Below, in pieces: positions 43,992 through 52,959 of a stretch of DNA of 64,000 nt (positions within the stretch are counted from its first letter, which is position 1; the number at the start of each line of letters is the position of its first letter). The DNA comes from Tamilnaduibacter salinus (GTDB lineage: Bacteria > Pseudomonadota > Gammaproteobacteria > Pseudomonadales > Oleiphilaceae): positions 62,001 to 126,000 of the forward strand of contig NZ_QEKQ01000003.1 of assembly GCF_003096655.1 (NCBI RefSeq), given 5' to 3'. A program made the translations under genes and the position numbers. Under the pieces are notes generated by a model. That model saw only the letters and a program-made list of their open reading frames with translations, was not told where the DNA came from and did no database searches.

Positions 43992-45370
43992 GCAGCCGAC
44001 GTGACTTCCTGCAGATGCTGCTGGCAGCCTCCGCGACGCCCTGGCTCCCCGATGTGTCGGCCGCCACCACAACGAACACCGATGGCGAACCCATGGCCTG
44101 GTACAACTGGTCCGGCGCGCTCAAGGCCAAGCCTCGCCACCGGGCTGCTCCAAAAACGATCGAAGCCCTTCAGGCTCTGGTGCGGGACAGTCGTGACACC
44201 ATCCGGCCGGTCGGTTCCGGCCACTCCTTTGCGCCACTGGTACCCACGGACGGCACCCTTGTCTCGCTCTCGCACTTCAACCGACTCCAGTCTGTGGACG
44301 AACCACAAATGCGGGCCACCATCGGCGCCGGCACCCGGCTGGAACAGATCGGTCAGCCACTGGCCGACGCCGGTCAGGCACTGGTCAACATGCCGGACAT
44401 CGACGAGCAGTCCCTGGCCGGCACCATTGCCACCGCCACCCACGGCACCGGCGCCGGGCTGCCGTGCCTGTCGGACCAGGTCACAGCCCTGACACTGGTG
44501 GACGGGCGCGGGGAGGTGCATCGGTGCAGTGCCGACCACAACCGGGATCTGTTCGACGCCGCCCGGGTGGGACTGGGTGCCCTCGGCCTGGTGACGTCAG
44601 TCACACTCCAAAACCGGCGCCCCTACCGACTGCGCCGGGTCACCGAGTGGCATCCCATTGAGGCCATCCTGGACCAGGCGGAGCAGATGGCCGATCGCCA
44701 CCGCAACTTCGAATTCTTCTACATTCCCTTCTCCGGCATGGGGTTCATGGACTGGCAGGACATCACGGAGGAGCCGCTCTCGAGCACCGAATCGCTGGAC
44801 CAGAACGAGGGCGCCCGAACCCTGCGCACCGTCCGGGACATGCTCGGCTGGTCGCCCCGGTTGCGGGAGCTGGCCCTGGGCACCTACATGAAAACCATTG
44901 ACCGGTCCGAACGGGTGGCGCCAGCCTGGCGCAACTACGCCAGCAGCCGCCAGGTCCGGTTCAACGAAATGGAGTATCACCTGCCCCGGGAAGCGGGGCT
45001 GCCGGCGTTACGGGCCGTACGCCGGAAAGTCGAAAAGGACTTCCCGGACGTCTTCTTCCCGTTCGAAGTGCGCTACGTGAAGGGCGACAATGCCTGGCTC
45101 AGTCCCTTCTACCGTCAGGACTCGATGTCCATCGCCGTCCACCGGGTTCACGACGAACCCCACGACGCGCTGTTCCGGGCGGTCGAGCCCATCCTGCGCC
45201 AACATGGCGGCCGACCGCACTGGGGCAAGATGCACTCGCTGACCGCCGCCGAGGCCCGCGCGCTCTATCCACGCTGGGAGGACTTCCAGGCCGTGCGCCG
45301 GACCATGGACCCCGAGGGACGATTTCTGAACGAGCACCTCCGGCGTCTGTTCGCAGAGGGGACCTCATGA
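43988..45370 (+). CDS. Exported FAD-linked oxidoreductase of the aldonolactone oxidase family
   Basis: 460 residues. The N-terminus has a Tat-like signal (MSSRRDFLQMLLAASATPWLPDVSA). The FAD_binding_4 domain has IRPVGSGHSFAPL (about 72-84; the His in GSGHS is the covalent flavin site in this family) and GTIATATHGTGAGLP. The C-terminal ALO domain ends with the HWGKMH motif, as in gulonolactone and arabinonolactone oxidases and alditol oxidases. It should oxidise a sugar lactone or polyol. A cytochrome gene overlapping its 5' end suggests it works as a periplasmic dehydrogenase rather than an oxygen-using oxidase. ATGA overlaps on both sides. Confidence 0.9.
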   Translation: MSSRRDFLQMLLAASATPWLPDVSAATTTNTDGEPMAWYNWSGALKAKPRHRAAPKTIEALQALVRDSRDTIRPVGSGHSFAPLVPTDGTLVSLSHFNRLQSVDEPQMRATIGAGTRLEQIGQPLADAGQALVNMPDIDEQSLAGTIATATHGTGAGLPCLSDQVTALTLVDGRGEVHRCSADHNRDLFDAARVGLGALGLVTSVTLQNRRPYRLRRVTEWHPIEAILDQAEQMADRHRNFEFFYIPFSGMGFMDWQDITEEPLSSTESLDQNEGARTLRTVRDMLGWSPRLRELALGTYMKTIDRSERVAPAWRNYASSRQVRFNEMEYHLPREAGLPALRAVRRKVEKDFPDVFFPFEVRYVKGDNAWLSPFYRQDSMSIAVHRVHDEPHDALFRAVEPILRQHGGRPHWGKMHSLTAAEARALYPRWEDFQAVRRTMDPEGRFLNEHLRRLFAEGTS

Positions 45371-46641
45371 GCCTGAGCCGACGCCAGCTCCTGATCGGCG
45401 GCGCCGCCACGGCCGGCGCCGTCGGACTCGGCCTACTGCGGCCCTCGGATCAGGGGGGACCGCACGACCGCTATTTCCAGTCCCTGCAGCGGTGTCTGAG
45501 TGAGCAACCGCTTGCCCGGCCGACCATGGTGATCGACCGCGATCGGCTCCATCACAACCTCAACCTCGTCACCCGGCGGCTTGGTGATCAGTACGCCCTG
45601 CGGCTGGTAGCCAAATCGCTCCCTTCACTGTCCTTACTGGACCACCTGATGGACCATGCCGGAACCCGGCGGCTGATGCTGTTCCATCGGCCCTTTGTCA
45701 GCCAGGTGGCCGCCCACCGACCGGATGCGGACATCCTTCTGGGAAAACCCATGCCGGTTGATGAGGCCCGACTCTTCTACCAGGAGTGGCAGCCGGCAGG
45801 CGGCTTTCAGCCGGAAACACAACTCCAGTGGCTGATCGACAGCCCGCAACGGCTGCTGGACTACCAGCAGTTGGCCGCCGAGCGGGATCAGCCACTTGGC
45901 ATCAACGTGGAGCTGGACATCGGCCTCCATCGCGGCGGCGTGGCCGACCGCGACCGGTTGGCCGCCATGCTGACCCGGATACGCGATGACAAGCGCCTGC
46001 GATTCCGCGGGTTCATGGGGTATGAGCCCCATATCGTGAAAGTCCCCGGCGACGATCACGCGCTGCGTGACGAGGCCATGGCGCGCTACCGTGAGGCCGT
46101 GCACACCGCGCGGGCCGTATTCGGCACGCTGCCGGCGGGCCTGACGTTCAATACCGGCGGCAGCAGCACCTACACGCTGTACCCGGGACAGGACACGCCG
46201 GCCAACGAAATCGCACTGGGGTCCGGACTGGTCATGCCAACGAATTTTGATGTCCCGACATTGTCCGGCCATCGCCCGGCCTGTGTCATCGCCACGCCGG
46301 TGCTCAAGACGATGGCCCCGGCGAGGCTACCGGGACCCGAGGCGCTCGCTTCATTGATGCGTCTGTGGAACCCCAACCGCCAACAGGCGTTCTTCATCTA
46401 CGGCGGTCATTGGAAAGCCCGGCCCGTTTCTCCGCCCGGACTGTCCCCGAACCCGGTCTTCGGGCGCTCGTCCAATCAGGAAATGCTCAATGGGTCGGAT
46501 GCCGTCCCAATCGCTCCGGGCGACTGGGTGTTCCTGCGCCCCCACCAGAGCGAATCGGTCTTCCTGCAATTCGGAGACCTGGCGCTCTATGACCCCGACC
46601 GCCAGGCTCTGACCGACCGCTGGCCAGTGCTGCGCGGTTAG
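45367..46641 (+). CDS. Exported PLP enzyme of the alanine-racemase-fold/DSD1 family
   Basis: 424 residues. Twin-arginine-type N-terminus (SLSRRQLLIGGAATAGAVGLGLL). The mature domain resembles D-threonine aldolase/D-serine dehydratase-like proteins: TMVIDRDRLHHNLNLV, the PLP lysine in LRLVAKSLPSL (Lys83), INVELDIGLHRGGV, RGFMGYEPHI, FNTGGSSTYTLY, and the C-terminal beta domain with GDWVFLRPHQSESVFLQFGDLALYD. PLP enzymes are rarely exported; Tat export would allow cofactor loading in the cytoplasm. Substrate unknown (D-amino acid or beta-hydroxy amino acid by family). It ends the three-gene coupled operon. Confidence 0.87.
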   Translation: MSLSRRQLLIGGAATAGAVGLGLLRPSDQGGPHDRYFQSLQRCLSEQPLARPTMVIDRDRLHHNLNLVTRRLGDQYALRLVAKSLPSLSLLDHLMDHAGTRRLMLFHRPFVSQVAAHRPDADILLGKPMPVDEARLFYQEWQPAGGFQPETQLQWLIDSPQRLLDYQQLAAERDQPLGINVELDIGLHRGGVADRDRLAAMLTRIRDDKRLRFRGFMGYEPHIVKVPGDDHALRDEAMARYREAVHTARAVFGTLPAGLTFNTGGSSTYTLYPGQDTPANEIALGSGLVMPTNFDVPTLSGHRPACVIATPVLKTMAPARLPGPEALASLMRLWNPNRQQAFFIYGGHWKARPVSPPGLSPNPVFGRSSNQEMLNGSDAVPIAPGDWVFLRPHQSESVFLQFGDLALYDPDRQALTDRWPVLRG

Positions 46642-46807
46642 ATCGCTCAGAACGACACCGCCTGCTCCCCGTGCGGACCTCGCAGCGGCAGGCTGACCGG
46701 GCCCTTCCGGGGGCGCTGTCGAGTTGGTCAAACCGCAACCAGAACGAGGCATCCGTTCCCCTTCCAGGTGCGTACTGACCCGGACCGGACCAACCTGCGA
46801 GGCTGAC

Positions 46808-47692
46808 GTGATCCGATCCATTGTGTTCCTTTCCCTGCTCGGGCTATCGACAGGATGCGCTCACCATCAGAACGCACCGACCGCGCCAACACCGCTGCCG
46901 GAGACCGGCTGGAACGCTCAGTACGACCAACGGTATTCTCCGTCCGGCTGGCCGGAACCGCTTTACGCTGACGTGTACACGCCAACCACCGCCGGTCCCC
47001 ATCCGGCGGTTCTGGTGGCCCATGGGGGTGGCTGGACCCGGCGCTCCCGGGGCGACATGAGTGACATCGCTGAAACACTCGCCAGTGTCGGTTTCGTCGT
47101 GATGAATATCGATTACCGGTTCGCACCAGCCCACCGGTTTCCTGCGCAGCTTCATGATCTTCAGGTGGCCATGCACTGGCTGCATGACCGACGGCAGGCG
47201 CTGTCGATTGATCGGGAACGTATTGGCGCACTGGGATTTTCATCCGGCGGACATCTGGTGAGTCTGCTGGGCGTGGTCGCCGGTGACGACGGGGCACTGG
47301 ACCAGCCCTGGGGCGGTCCCGAAACCCGGCTGGCGGCGGTGGTCTCGGGGGGCACACCCAGTGATCTGCGCAAGTTCGGCGACGGCAGGCTGGTGGAGCA
47401 GCTGCTCGGCGGCACCATCGACGAGGTGCCCGACGCCTACCACCAGGCCTCCCCCGTCGTGCACGTGGACTCCGATGATCCGCCTTTCTTCCTGTTCCAC
47501 GGCACCTGGGACATGCTCGTGCCGATCGATCAGGCCACGGATTTCCACGCCACGTTACAGGCCCATGGCGTGCACAGCGAACTCTACCGGATGCGAGGGC
47601 GGGGCCACATCGCCAGCTTCCTCACCAGCGGAAGCGCGATCGAGGCCGGAGCGCGGTTTCTCAGGCGCACTCTCTCCCCGTCGAACCAATAG
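46808..47692 (+). CDS. Alpha/beta hydrolase (esterase) lipoprotein
   Basis: 294 residues from GTG 46808, with GAGG (46799-46802) five bases upstream; the longer frame to 46724 would destroy the lipobox. Signal MIRSIVFLSLLGLSTGC (lipid Cys17). Esterase/BD-FAE-like fold: VLVAHGGGWTRRS (oxyanion hole HGGG), nucleophile LGFSSGGHL, acid DMLVP region in LFHGTWDMLVP, and catalytic His in RGRGHIASF. An anchored periplasmic or outer-membrane carboxylesterase is expected. It lies 166 bp after the PLP gene and 73 bp before ectC. Confidence 0.9.
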   Translation: MIRSIVFLSLLGLSTGCAHHQNAPTAPTPLPETGWNAQYDQRYSPSGWPEPLYADVYTPTTAGPHPAVLVAHGGGWTRRSRGDMSDIAETLASVGFVVMNIDYRFAPAHRFPAQLHDLQVAMHWLHDRRQALSIDRERIGALGFSSGGHLVSLLGVVAGDDGALDQPWGGPETRLAAVVSGGTPSDLRKFGDGRLVEQLLGGTIDEVPDAYHQASPVVHVDSDDPPFFLFHGTWDMLVPIDQATDFHATLQAHGVHSELYRMRGRGHIASFLTSGSAIEAGARFLRRTLSPSNQ

Positions 47693-47701
47693 CAGAAACA
47701 A

Positions 47702-47732
47702 TTGAACTGGGCTTAGAGAGCGTGTTTATACT
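47702..47732 (+). promoter_or_regulatory. Own promoter of the displaced ectC
   Basis: TTGAAC (47702-47707) and TATACT (47727-47732) with a 19-bp spacer, or TTATAC (47726-47731) with 18 bp, in the 73-bp gap before ectC. Confidence 0.5.
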
Positions 47733-47765
47733 TCCGCTTCTGTCACCCCGGAAATGGAGACCGCC

Positions 47766-48158
47766 ATGAAGATTGTCGACGTCAACAAGATCATCGGAAC
47801 CGACCAGGACGTGCACGGACCGGGCTGGAACAGCCGCCGAATGCTGCTGAAAAAGGATGGCATGGGCTTCTCCATGCACGAGACCATCATTCCGGCGGGC
47901 GCCGAGCTGAACCTGTGGTACAAGAACCATCTGGAAGCGGTCTACTGTGTGGCCGGCAACGGGTCTATCGAAGACAAGGCCACCGGCGAAGTTCACGAGA
48001 TCTACGATGGCATCCTCTACGCGCTCGACAACAACGATCGGCACACCCTGCGTGGTGGTACTGAGGACATGCGTCTGATCTGCACGTTCAATCCGCCGGT
48101 TTCCGGCCGCGAGACCCACGACGAGGACGGCTCCTACAACATCCCGGATGACGAGTAA
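47766..48158 (+). CDS. ectC: L-ectoine synthase EctC, separated from ectAB
   Basis: 130 residues, the normal EctC length. The cupin is unmistakable: [43 protein letters not shown] (metal-ligand Glu), [18 protein letters not shown] (metal-ligand Tyr and His), [23 protein letters not shown]. It closes N-gamma-acetyldiaminobutyrate to ectoine. The ATG at 47766 is preferred to 47754 because GGAG sits at proper distance. It is about 29 kb from ectA-ectB-ask, in the same direction, and its 3' end overlaps an MFS gene by 11 bp. Confidence 0.95.
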   Translation: MKIVDVNKIIGTDQDVHGPGWNSRRMLLKKDGMGFSMHETIIPAGAELNLWYKNHLEAVYCVAGNGSIEDKATGEVHEIYDGILYALDNNDRHTLRGGTEDMRLICTFNPPVSGRETHDEDGSYNIPDDE

Positions 48159-49338
48159 GGCCTCGCCCTCCACCCCGACGGCCCGATCCGGACTCGCGTT
48201 ACTGGCACTGCTCTGGCTGGCCGGACTCTACCTGCGGGTGCCGGTGCTGGTCGCGCCGGCCCTTGCCCCGTTTGTCGCGGAGGACCTGGGCCTCTCCCAG
48301 GCACTCACCGGGGCCCTCACCACCCTTCCCGTATTCATGCTGGCCGTCGGCGCCATGCCCGGATCGCTGGCCATTTCCCGGATCGGACCGCGGGCCACCC
48401 TGGCCATTGCGCTGGTGGTGACTGCGCTGGGGTCCGCACTGCGGGGCCTTGCCCCCGAAGCCATGACGCTGATGGCAGCCAGCACCCTCATGGGCCTGGG
48501 CATCGCCGCCATGCAGCCGGCCCTGCCCGCGCTGCTTCGCGTCTGGCTGACGCCGGATCGTCTGGCACTCGGCACGGCCGTGTACATGAACGGCATGCTC
48601 ATGGGCGAATTCATCGGCGCCGGGGTGACCCTGCCGGTCATGATGCCGCTGATGGACGACAGCTGGCGCTGGACGCTCATCGGCTGGTCCGTTCCGGCGT
48701 TTCTGGTCGCCGCCGCGCTGTTCCTGCCCCGTGAACGGGTCTCGGGCGGGACCGCGGAGGCGGATCCGTGGTTACCGGACTGGAAGAACCCACTGACCTG
48801 GCGGCTCGGCGTCCTGCTGGGCGCCTCCGGTGGCCTGTTCTTCGGTACCAATGCCTACATGGGCAATGTCCTCGAGCAGCGCGGTTCACTGGACGCGTTG
48901 GACTCGGCCCTTTTCTGGCTCAACCTGGCCCAGGTCGCCTCGTCGCTGATAATGCTGAAAATGGCCCGTCAGTGGGTCGGCCGGCCGCGGGTGATTTTCC
49001 TCATGCTGATGATCGCCATCGTCACGCTGGCGCTGTTCCTGCTGACTGAGGGCCTTACCAGTATCGTTTTCGTGTTCATGATGAGTTTCACCGCCGGCAT
49101 CATGCTGATCCTGCTGGTGGCGCTGCCGCCACAGGTGGCCCGTGCGGGCGAGACCGGTCGACTCGCCGCCGGTAACTTCACCATCGGCTATACGCTGTCG
49201 TTTGGCGTGCCCATGCTGGGCGGGCTGGTAGCGGACCTGACTGGCCAGGCCAATCACGCGGTACTCGCGATGCTGATTTACGGACTGCTGGTGATGCCCA
49301 TCGCCTGGACGCTGCAGCTGCCCTCCCGGAATCACTGA
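48148..49338 (+). CDS. MFS transporter, CynX/NimT-like
   Basis: 396 residues with 12 membrane helices. Start region [42 protein letters not shown] and [27 protein letters not shown] fit the cyanate/nitroimidazole group of the major facilitator family. The ATG at 48148 overlaps the end of ectC by 11 bp, so it is translated with it. The substrate is unknown. Pairing with ectC hints at a compatible-solute or nitrogen-related role, but this is only positional. Confidence 0.9.
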   Translation: MTSKASPSTPTARSGLALLALLWLAGLYLRVPVLVAPALAPFVAEDLGLSQALTGALTTLPVFMLAVGAMPGSLAISRIGPRATLAIALVVTALGSALRGLAPEAMTLMAASTLMGLGIAAMQPALPALLRVWLTPDRLALGTAVYMNGMLMGEFIGAGVTLPVMMPLMDDSWRWTLIGWSVPAFLVAAALFLPRERVSGGTAEADPWLPDWKNPLTWRLGVLLGASGGLFFGTNAYMGNVLEQRGSLDALDSALFWLNLAQVASSLIMLKMARQWVGRPRVIFLMLMIAIVTLALFLLTEGLTSIVFVFMMSFTAGIMLILLVALPPQVARAGETGRLAAGNFTIGYTLSFGVPMLGGLVADLTGQANHAVLAMLIYGLLVMPIAWTLQLPSRNH

Positions 49339-49665
49339 GGGGACATCAGGCCACTGGCCGTCGCTTCCTGTATCAGCCAATGGCGAAGTCGGCGGATGGT
49401 GCTTTCATTCCGACGACTGGTCTTGTGGGCAATGTAGAAACGATCACCAGTGATCAGAACAGGTCCCGGCAACCGCACGAACGATTCGCGGTCGTCCTGA
49501 TGGCTGAGCATGTAGTCGTTGGTCAGGGCAATGCCATGGCACTGGCCTACGATGTGTTCATCAAACGGCTGGAGCCGGGCACGTCCATCTTGCAGCTCGT
49601 GTTCCTCATCGCGACAGTTGACCCTCGTGAAAAAGGGTCTGGCCTGTCGGACCCTTGCCGGGTGT
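49332..49665 (-). pseudogene. C-terminal remnant of a LysR-type regulator
   Basis: On the minus strand an open frame of about 110 codons ends at 49332 and encodes a LysR substrate-domain tail: RPFFTRVNCRDEEHELQDG, FDEHIVGQCHGIALTNDYML (the GIAL segment), VLITGDRFYIAHKTSRRNESTIRRLRHWLIQEA (typical LysR end). A TGA stands in frame at the upstream end and no start, helix-turn-helix or first half of the effector domain is found. It is therefore a truncated relic. The 85 bp to the next gene hold only its ribosome site. Confidence 0.75.
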
Positions 49666-49749
49666 GATCAAAACCCGTCCAATAGAGTCCAGAAAAGGAG
49701 CCCGATGGTCGGGTTCCCAGAACAGGCAACCCGGTGGGAGAGATGTGTT

Positions 49750-51246
49750 ATGGCAAGGCCTGACTATGATGTGTTGATTGTGGGCGCCGGTCTGTCGGGC
49801 GTGGGTGCCGCATGGCACCTGCTGAACGAATGCCCGGGCAAGACCTTTGCCATTCTGGAAGGGCGCGACGCCATGGGCGGCACCTGGGATCTGTTCCGGT
49901 ACCCGGGCATCCGCTCCGACTCCGACATGTACACGCTGGGCTACAACTTCCGCCCCTGGACCGACGGCAAGGCCATTGCGGACGGCCCGTCGATCCTCAA
50001 CTACATCCACAACACCGCAGAACAGAACCACATCGACCAGAAGATCCACTACAACCACTGGGTCGAGAAGATGGACTGGTCGAGTGAGGACGCTACCTGG
50101 ACGGTGACGGCGAAGCTGCCTTCGGGAAAAACGAAGACCGTCACAGCCAACTACCTGCTGAACTGCAGCGGTTACTACCGCTACGATCAGGGCTATATGC
50201 CGGACTTCCCCGGGAAAGACCAGTTCCAGGGGCAACTGATCCATCCGCAGCACTGGCCGGAAGACCTGGATTACACCGGGAAGAAGGTCGTGGTGATCGG
50301 CAGTGGCGCGACAGCGGTCACTCTGATTCCGTCCATGACGGACAAGGCCGCGCACGTCACCATGCTGCAGCGGTCGCCAACCTACATCATCTCCCAGCCG
50401 GATGCGGACGTGATCGCCAACGCGCTGAACCGGCTGCTTCCCAAGCGGCTCGCGTACCAGATCACCCGCTGGAAAAACGTCTCCCTGCAGACGCTGTTCT
50501 ATCAGGCCTGTCGCCGTTACCCGAAGGCCATGCGACGCATCCTGCGTCTGCACCTGCGACAGCAGCTCGGCAAGGACTTCGACATCGATACCCACTTCAA
50601 TCCGAGCTACAACCCGTGGGATCAACGCCTTTGCCTGGTACCGAACGGCGATCTGTTCAAGGTGCTGCGCCGCGGCGAGGCGTCCATCGTGACGGACCAC
50701 ATCGATACCTTCACCGAGAACGGTATCCGACTCAAATCCGGGGAAGAGCTCGAAGCGGACATCATCATCAGCGCCACCGGGCTGAACCTGGTCACGCTGG
50801 GGGGCGCGGAAATCTCCGTGGATGGACAGCACATCCGCCCCAGCGACACCATGAGCTACAAAGGCATGATGCTCAGCGATGTGCCCAATATGTCCATGAT
50901 TGTCGGGTACACCAACGCCTCCTGGACGCTCAAGGCCGATCTGGCCAGCGAGTACACCTGTCGGCTGCTGAACCATATGGACCGACAGGGTGTTGACTAC
51001 TGCGTGCCGGTGGTGGGCGACGATGTGAAAGAGGCGCCGTTCCTCGACCTGGAAGCCAACTACGTGTTGCGGGCGCTGGACCACCTGCCCAAGCAGGGTG
51101 ATCGTGCGCCATGGAAGCTGTACCAGAACTACCCGCTGGACCTGATCAACCTGCGCTTCGGGCCACTGAAGGACAAGGCGATGCAGTTCCGGACCGCCCA
51201 CCGGGTGGCACAGTCAGGAGGCCAGGCCGCTCGGTCCGCTGCCTAG
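49750..51246 (+). CDS. almA: Flavin-containing monooxygenase, AlmA/Baeyer-Villiger type
   Basis: 498 residues from the ATG at 49750 (GGGAGAG upstream). FAD site LIVGAGLSGVGAAWHL (about 8-23), then GGTWDLFRYPGIRSDSDMYTLGY, FMO-type FIHPQHWP equivalent LIHPQHWPEDLDY, NADP site VVVIGSGATAVTL, FNPSYNPWDQRLCLVP and FGYxNASWTL equivalent GYTNASWTLKADL. These match AlmA of Acinetobacter, which attacks very long-chain alkanes, and the related EthA Baeyer-Villiger enzymes. Alkane use is thus likely but ketone oxidation is possible. The stop codon TAG lies inside a CTAG that borders an inserted repeat element. Confidence 0.88.
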   Translation: MARPDYDVLIVGAGLSGVGAAWHLLNECPGKTFAILEGRDAMGGTWDLFRYPGIRSDSDMYTLGYNFRPWTDGKAIADGPSILNYIHNTAEQNHIDQKIHYNHWVEKMDWSSEDATWTVTAKLPSGKTKTVTANYLLNCSGYYRYDQGYMPDFPGKDQFQGQLIHPQHWPEDLDYTGKKVVVIGSGATAVTLIPSMTDKAAHVTMLQRSPTYIISQPDADVIANALNRLLPKRLAYQITRWKNVSLQTLFYQACRRYPKAMRRILRLHLRQQLGKDFDIDTHFNPSYNPWDQRLCLVPNGDLFKVLRRGEASIVTDHIDTFTENGIRLKSGEELEADIIISATGLNLVTLGGAEISVDGQHIRPSDTMSYKGMMLSDVPNMSMIVGYTNASWTLKADLASEYTCRLLNHMDRQGVDYCVPVVGDDVKEAPFLDLEANYVLRALDHLPKQGDRAPWKLYQNYPLDLINLRFGPLKDKAMQFRTAHRVAQSGGQAARSAA

Positions 51247-51512
51247 TGTCTCGTCTGGTTAATTCGCTGACTTACTGCGTGCCTCTGACGGTTCTGGGCA
51301 AGGCGTCAGTCCGCAGGCGGGGTCACTCCCCGTCAAGGGCTGACAACGCCGCTCCAGAGCCGTCAGCGGCGCGCCCTTCGGGAGCCCTTGAAAGGTCTGA
51401 TAGCCGCGTTGCGCTGACTCGATTTGGAACCACCAAACCTTCGCCATCGCGCCTTGCTCTCAGACCTTTCAATGGCTCAGTAAGTCAGCGAATTAACCAG
51501 ACGAGACACTAG
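51243..51512. mobile_element. MITE-like element with perfect long terminal inverted repeats
   Basis: The ends 51242-51277 and 51478-51513 are perfect 36-bp inverted copies. If the outer CTAG on each side (51243-51246 and 51509-51512) is a target duplication, the element is 262 bp (51247-51508) with 31-bp inverted repeats beginning TGTCTCGTCTGG. Inside are further inverted pairs (GAAAGGTCTGA and TCAGACCTTTC) and no plausible transposase; the 62-codon minus-strand frame looks like noise. IS5-group elements duplicate CTAG/YTAR, so mobilisation in trans by such an element is a possibility. The insertion preserves the TAG stop of the upstream gene. Confidence 0.75.
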
Positions 51513-51513
51513 G

Positions 51514-51655
51514 AGTCTGGGTCATTTGTTGACTTGACGCGTGTCTCTGACCGTTCTGGACAAGGCGTCAGGCCGCAGACGGGGTTGTTCCCCGTCAAGG
51601 GCTGGCAACGCAGGCCCGGAGCCCTCAGAGGCACGTCCTTCGACAGCCCCGGTGG
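51514..51655. repeat. Diverged relative of the neighbouring repeat element
   Basis: TTGACTTGACGCGTGTCTCTGACCGTTCTGGACAAGGCGTCA and onward (about 51530-51650) aligns with the interior of the adjacent element (GCGTG.CTCTGAC.GTTCTGG.CAAGGCGTCAG, GTCAAGGGCTG.CAACGC), with many substitutions. It lacks the right terminal repeat. The intact element thus sits directly beside an older copy. Confidence 0.7.
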
Positions 51656-51674
51656 TCGCCTGACAAAGGACTTC

Positions 51675-51683
51675 TGCTATGAT
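51675..51683 (+). promoter_or_regulatory. Extended -10 promoter before the chemoreceptor gene
   Basis: TGCTATGAT (51675-51683) fits the extended -10 pattern TGnTAtaAT. No good -35 is present. It lies 42 bp before the start at 51725 and just after the repeat copies. Confidence 0.45.
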
Positions 51684-51724
51684 GCGGGCGTCCCTTTCCT
51701 GCATTGTGGAGTCCGTTGTCAGCC

Positions 51725-52954
51725 ATGTTTCGTCTGCTCGCCAACCTGCCACTGAAATACAAGTTCTGGCTTCTGAACGTCGTTGTACTTGCCACCCTCC
51801 TGGCGCTGGTCACCGTGGCGATGACAGTCATTGCCAGTGCCACCGGCGCCGGTTTCTGGCGCGTTTTTGGCGATCATGCGCTTACGTTCGCCGGTGTCGT
51901 TGCCGGGCTGATGGTGGTGGAAATGACATGCTCCCAACTGCTGATCCAGTTTGTCGTCCGGCACGTGAATCAGCTTAAGGACACCATGCTGACCGTCGAA
52001 CGCACCGGCGATCTGGATGCCCGCGCCAGCGTCGATTCCACCGACGAAATCGGTGCGATGGCCCGCGCATTCAATGCCATGCAAAACCGGACGGCCGGGG
52101 TTGTCGAGAGCATGAAGGACGCCACCCGTCGGCTGGAATCCGAGGTCTCGGAGCTGGCTGACAGCACCCGGCGCAATCGGGACGACCTGCATCGCCAGGC
52201 TGAGGACACGGACCGATCTGCTGACGTGATTCATCAGATGCTGGAGAGCTTCCAGGGGATTGCTGGTCAGGCTGAACAGGCCCGGGACCAATCGGCCTCA
52301 GCGCGCCAGACGACGGATGATGGCCGCCACAAGGTGGCGACCTCCGCCAATGCCATCCAGGATCTGGCCGAGCGCATTTCAACCTCCGCTCAAAGCGTCG
52401 GGAGACTGTCCGACAACAGCCGTGATATCGGGGAGGCCGTTTCCGAGATCGGCGGGATCGCCGAGCAGACCAACCTGCTGGCGCTGAACGCGGCCATCGA
52501 GGCGGCGCGGGCCGGTCATGATGGGCGCGGGTTTGCCGTTGTGGCAGACGAGGTCCGCAAGCTGGCCCAGCGGGTTCAGGACTCTACCGAACAGATCGAG
52601 TCGAGCATTCAGCGGCTTCTCAGGAGCATGGATGAGGCGGTGGATCAGATGAACAGCAGCTCGTCAGTGGCCACTGAGTGCGTCTCGGCCGCGATGGAGG
52701 CCCAGCAGGCGCTGACCGACATCGAAGCCGCCGTCGAAGGCATCAACGACACCAACCGGGACATCGCCCAGGTCTCCGGCGCACAGATGGAACAGACCGA
52801 CCACACACTGCAACACATCGACGGTATTCGCAGCACGACGCGCAGTATGGCAGAGCAGCTGGATGGCAGTGCCGCCATGGGGCAACGGCTGCAGGCACTG
52901 ATCCGGGAACTTGATGACGCGGGCGCCAGCGTCGCGGTGTCCCAAAGGCACTGA
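51725..52954 (+). CDS. Methyl-accepting chemotaxis protein lacking a large sensor domain
   Basis: 409 residues from the ATG at 51725. Two membrane helices (about 14-37 and 45-72) with only a few residues between them, then HAMP (about 75-125, [39 protein letters not shown]) and a signalling rod with the tip [39 protein letters not shown]. With no periplasmic domain it probably senses a membrane or cytoplasmic cue, or works with a partner protein. It ends 5 bp before the convergent MFS gene. Confidence 0.92.
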   Translation: MFRLLANLPLKYKFWLLNVVVLATLLALVTVAMTVIASATGAGFWRVFGDHALTFAGVVAGLMVVEMTCSQLLIQFVVRHVNQLKDTMLTVERTGDLDARASVDSTDEIGAMARAFNAMQNRTAGVVESMKDATRRLESEVSELADSTRRNRDDLHRQAEDTDRSADVIHQMLESFQGIAGQAEQARDQSASARQTTDDGRHKVATSANAIQDLAERISTSAQSVGRLSDNSRDIGEAVSEIGGIAEQTNLLALNAAIEAARAGHDGRGFAVVADEVRKLAQRVQDSTEQIESSIQRLLRSMDEAVDQMNSSSSVATECVSAAMEAQQALTDIEAAVEGINDTNRDIAQVSGAQMEQTDHTLQHIDGIRSTTRSMAEQLDGSAAMGQRLQALIRELDDAGASVAVSQRH

Positions 52955-52959
52955 CGCGG

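Noticed and set aside
49606-51201. A 531-codon minus-strand open frame over almA
   Set aside because: Shadow of the monooxygenase gene.
51259-51447. A 62-codon minus-strand frame inside the inverted-repeat element, considered as a transposase fragment
   Set aside because: No transposase motif; it arises from the conserved repeat sequence itself, and a similar frame appears in the copy at 21.6 kb.
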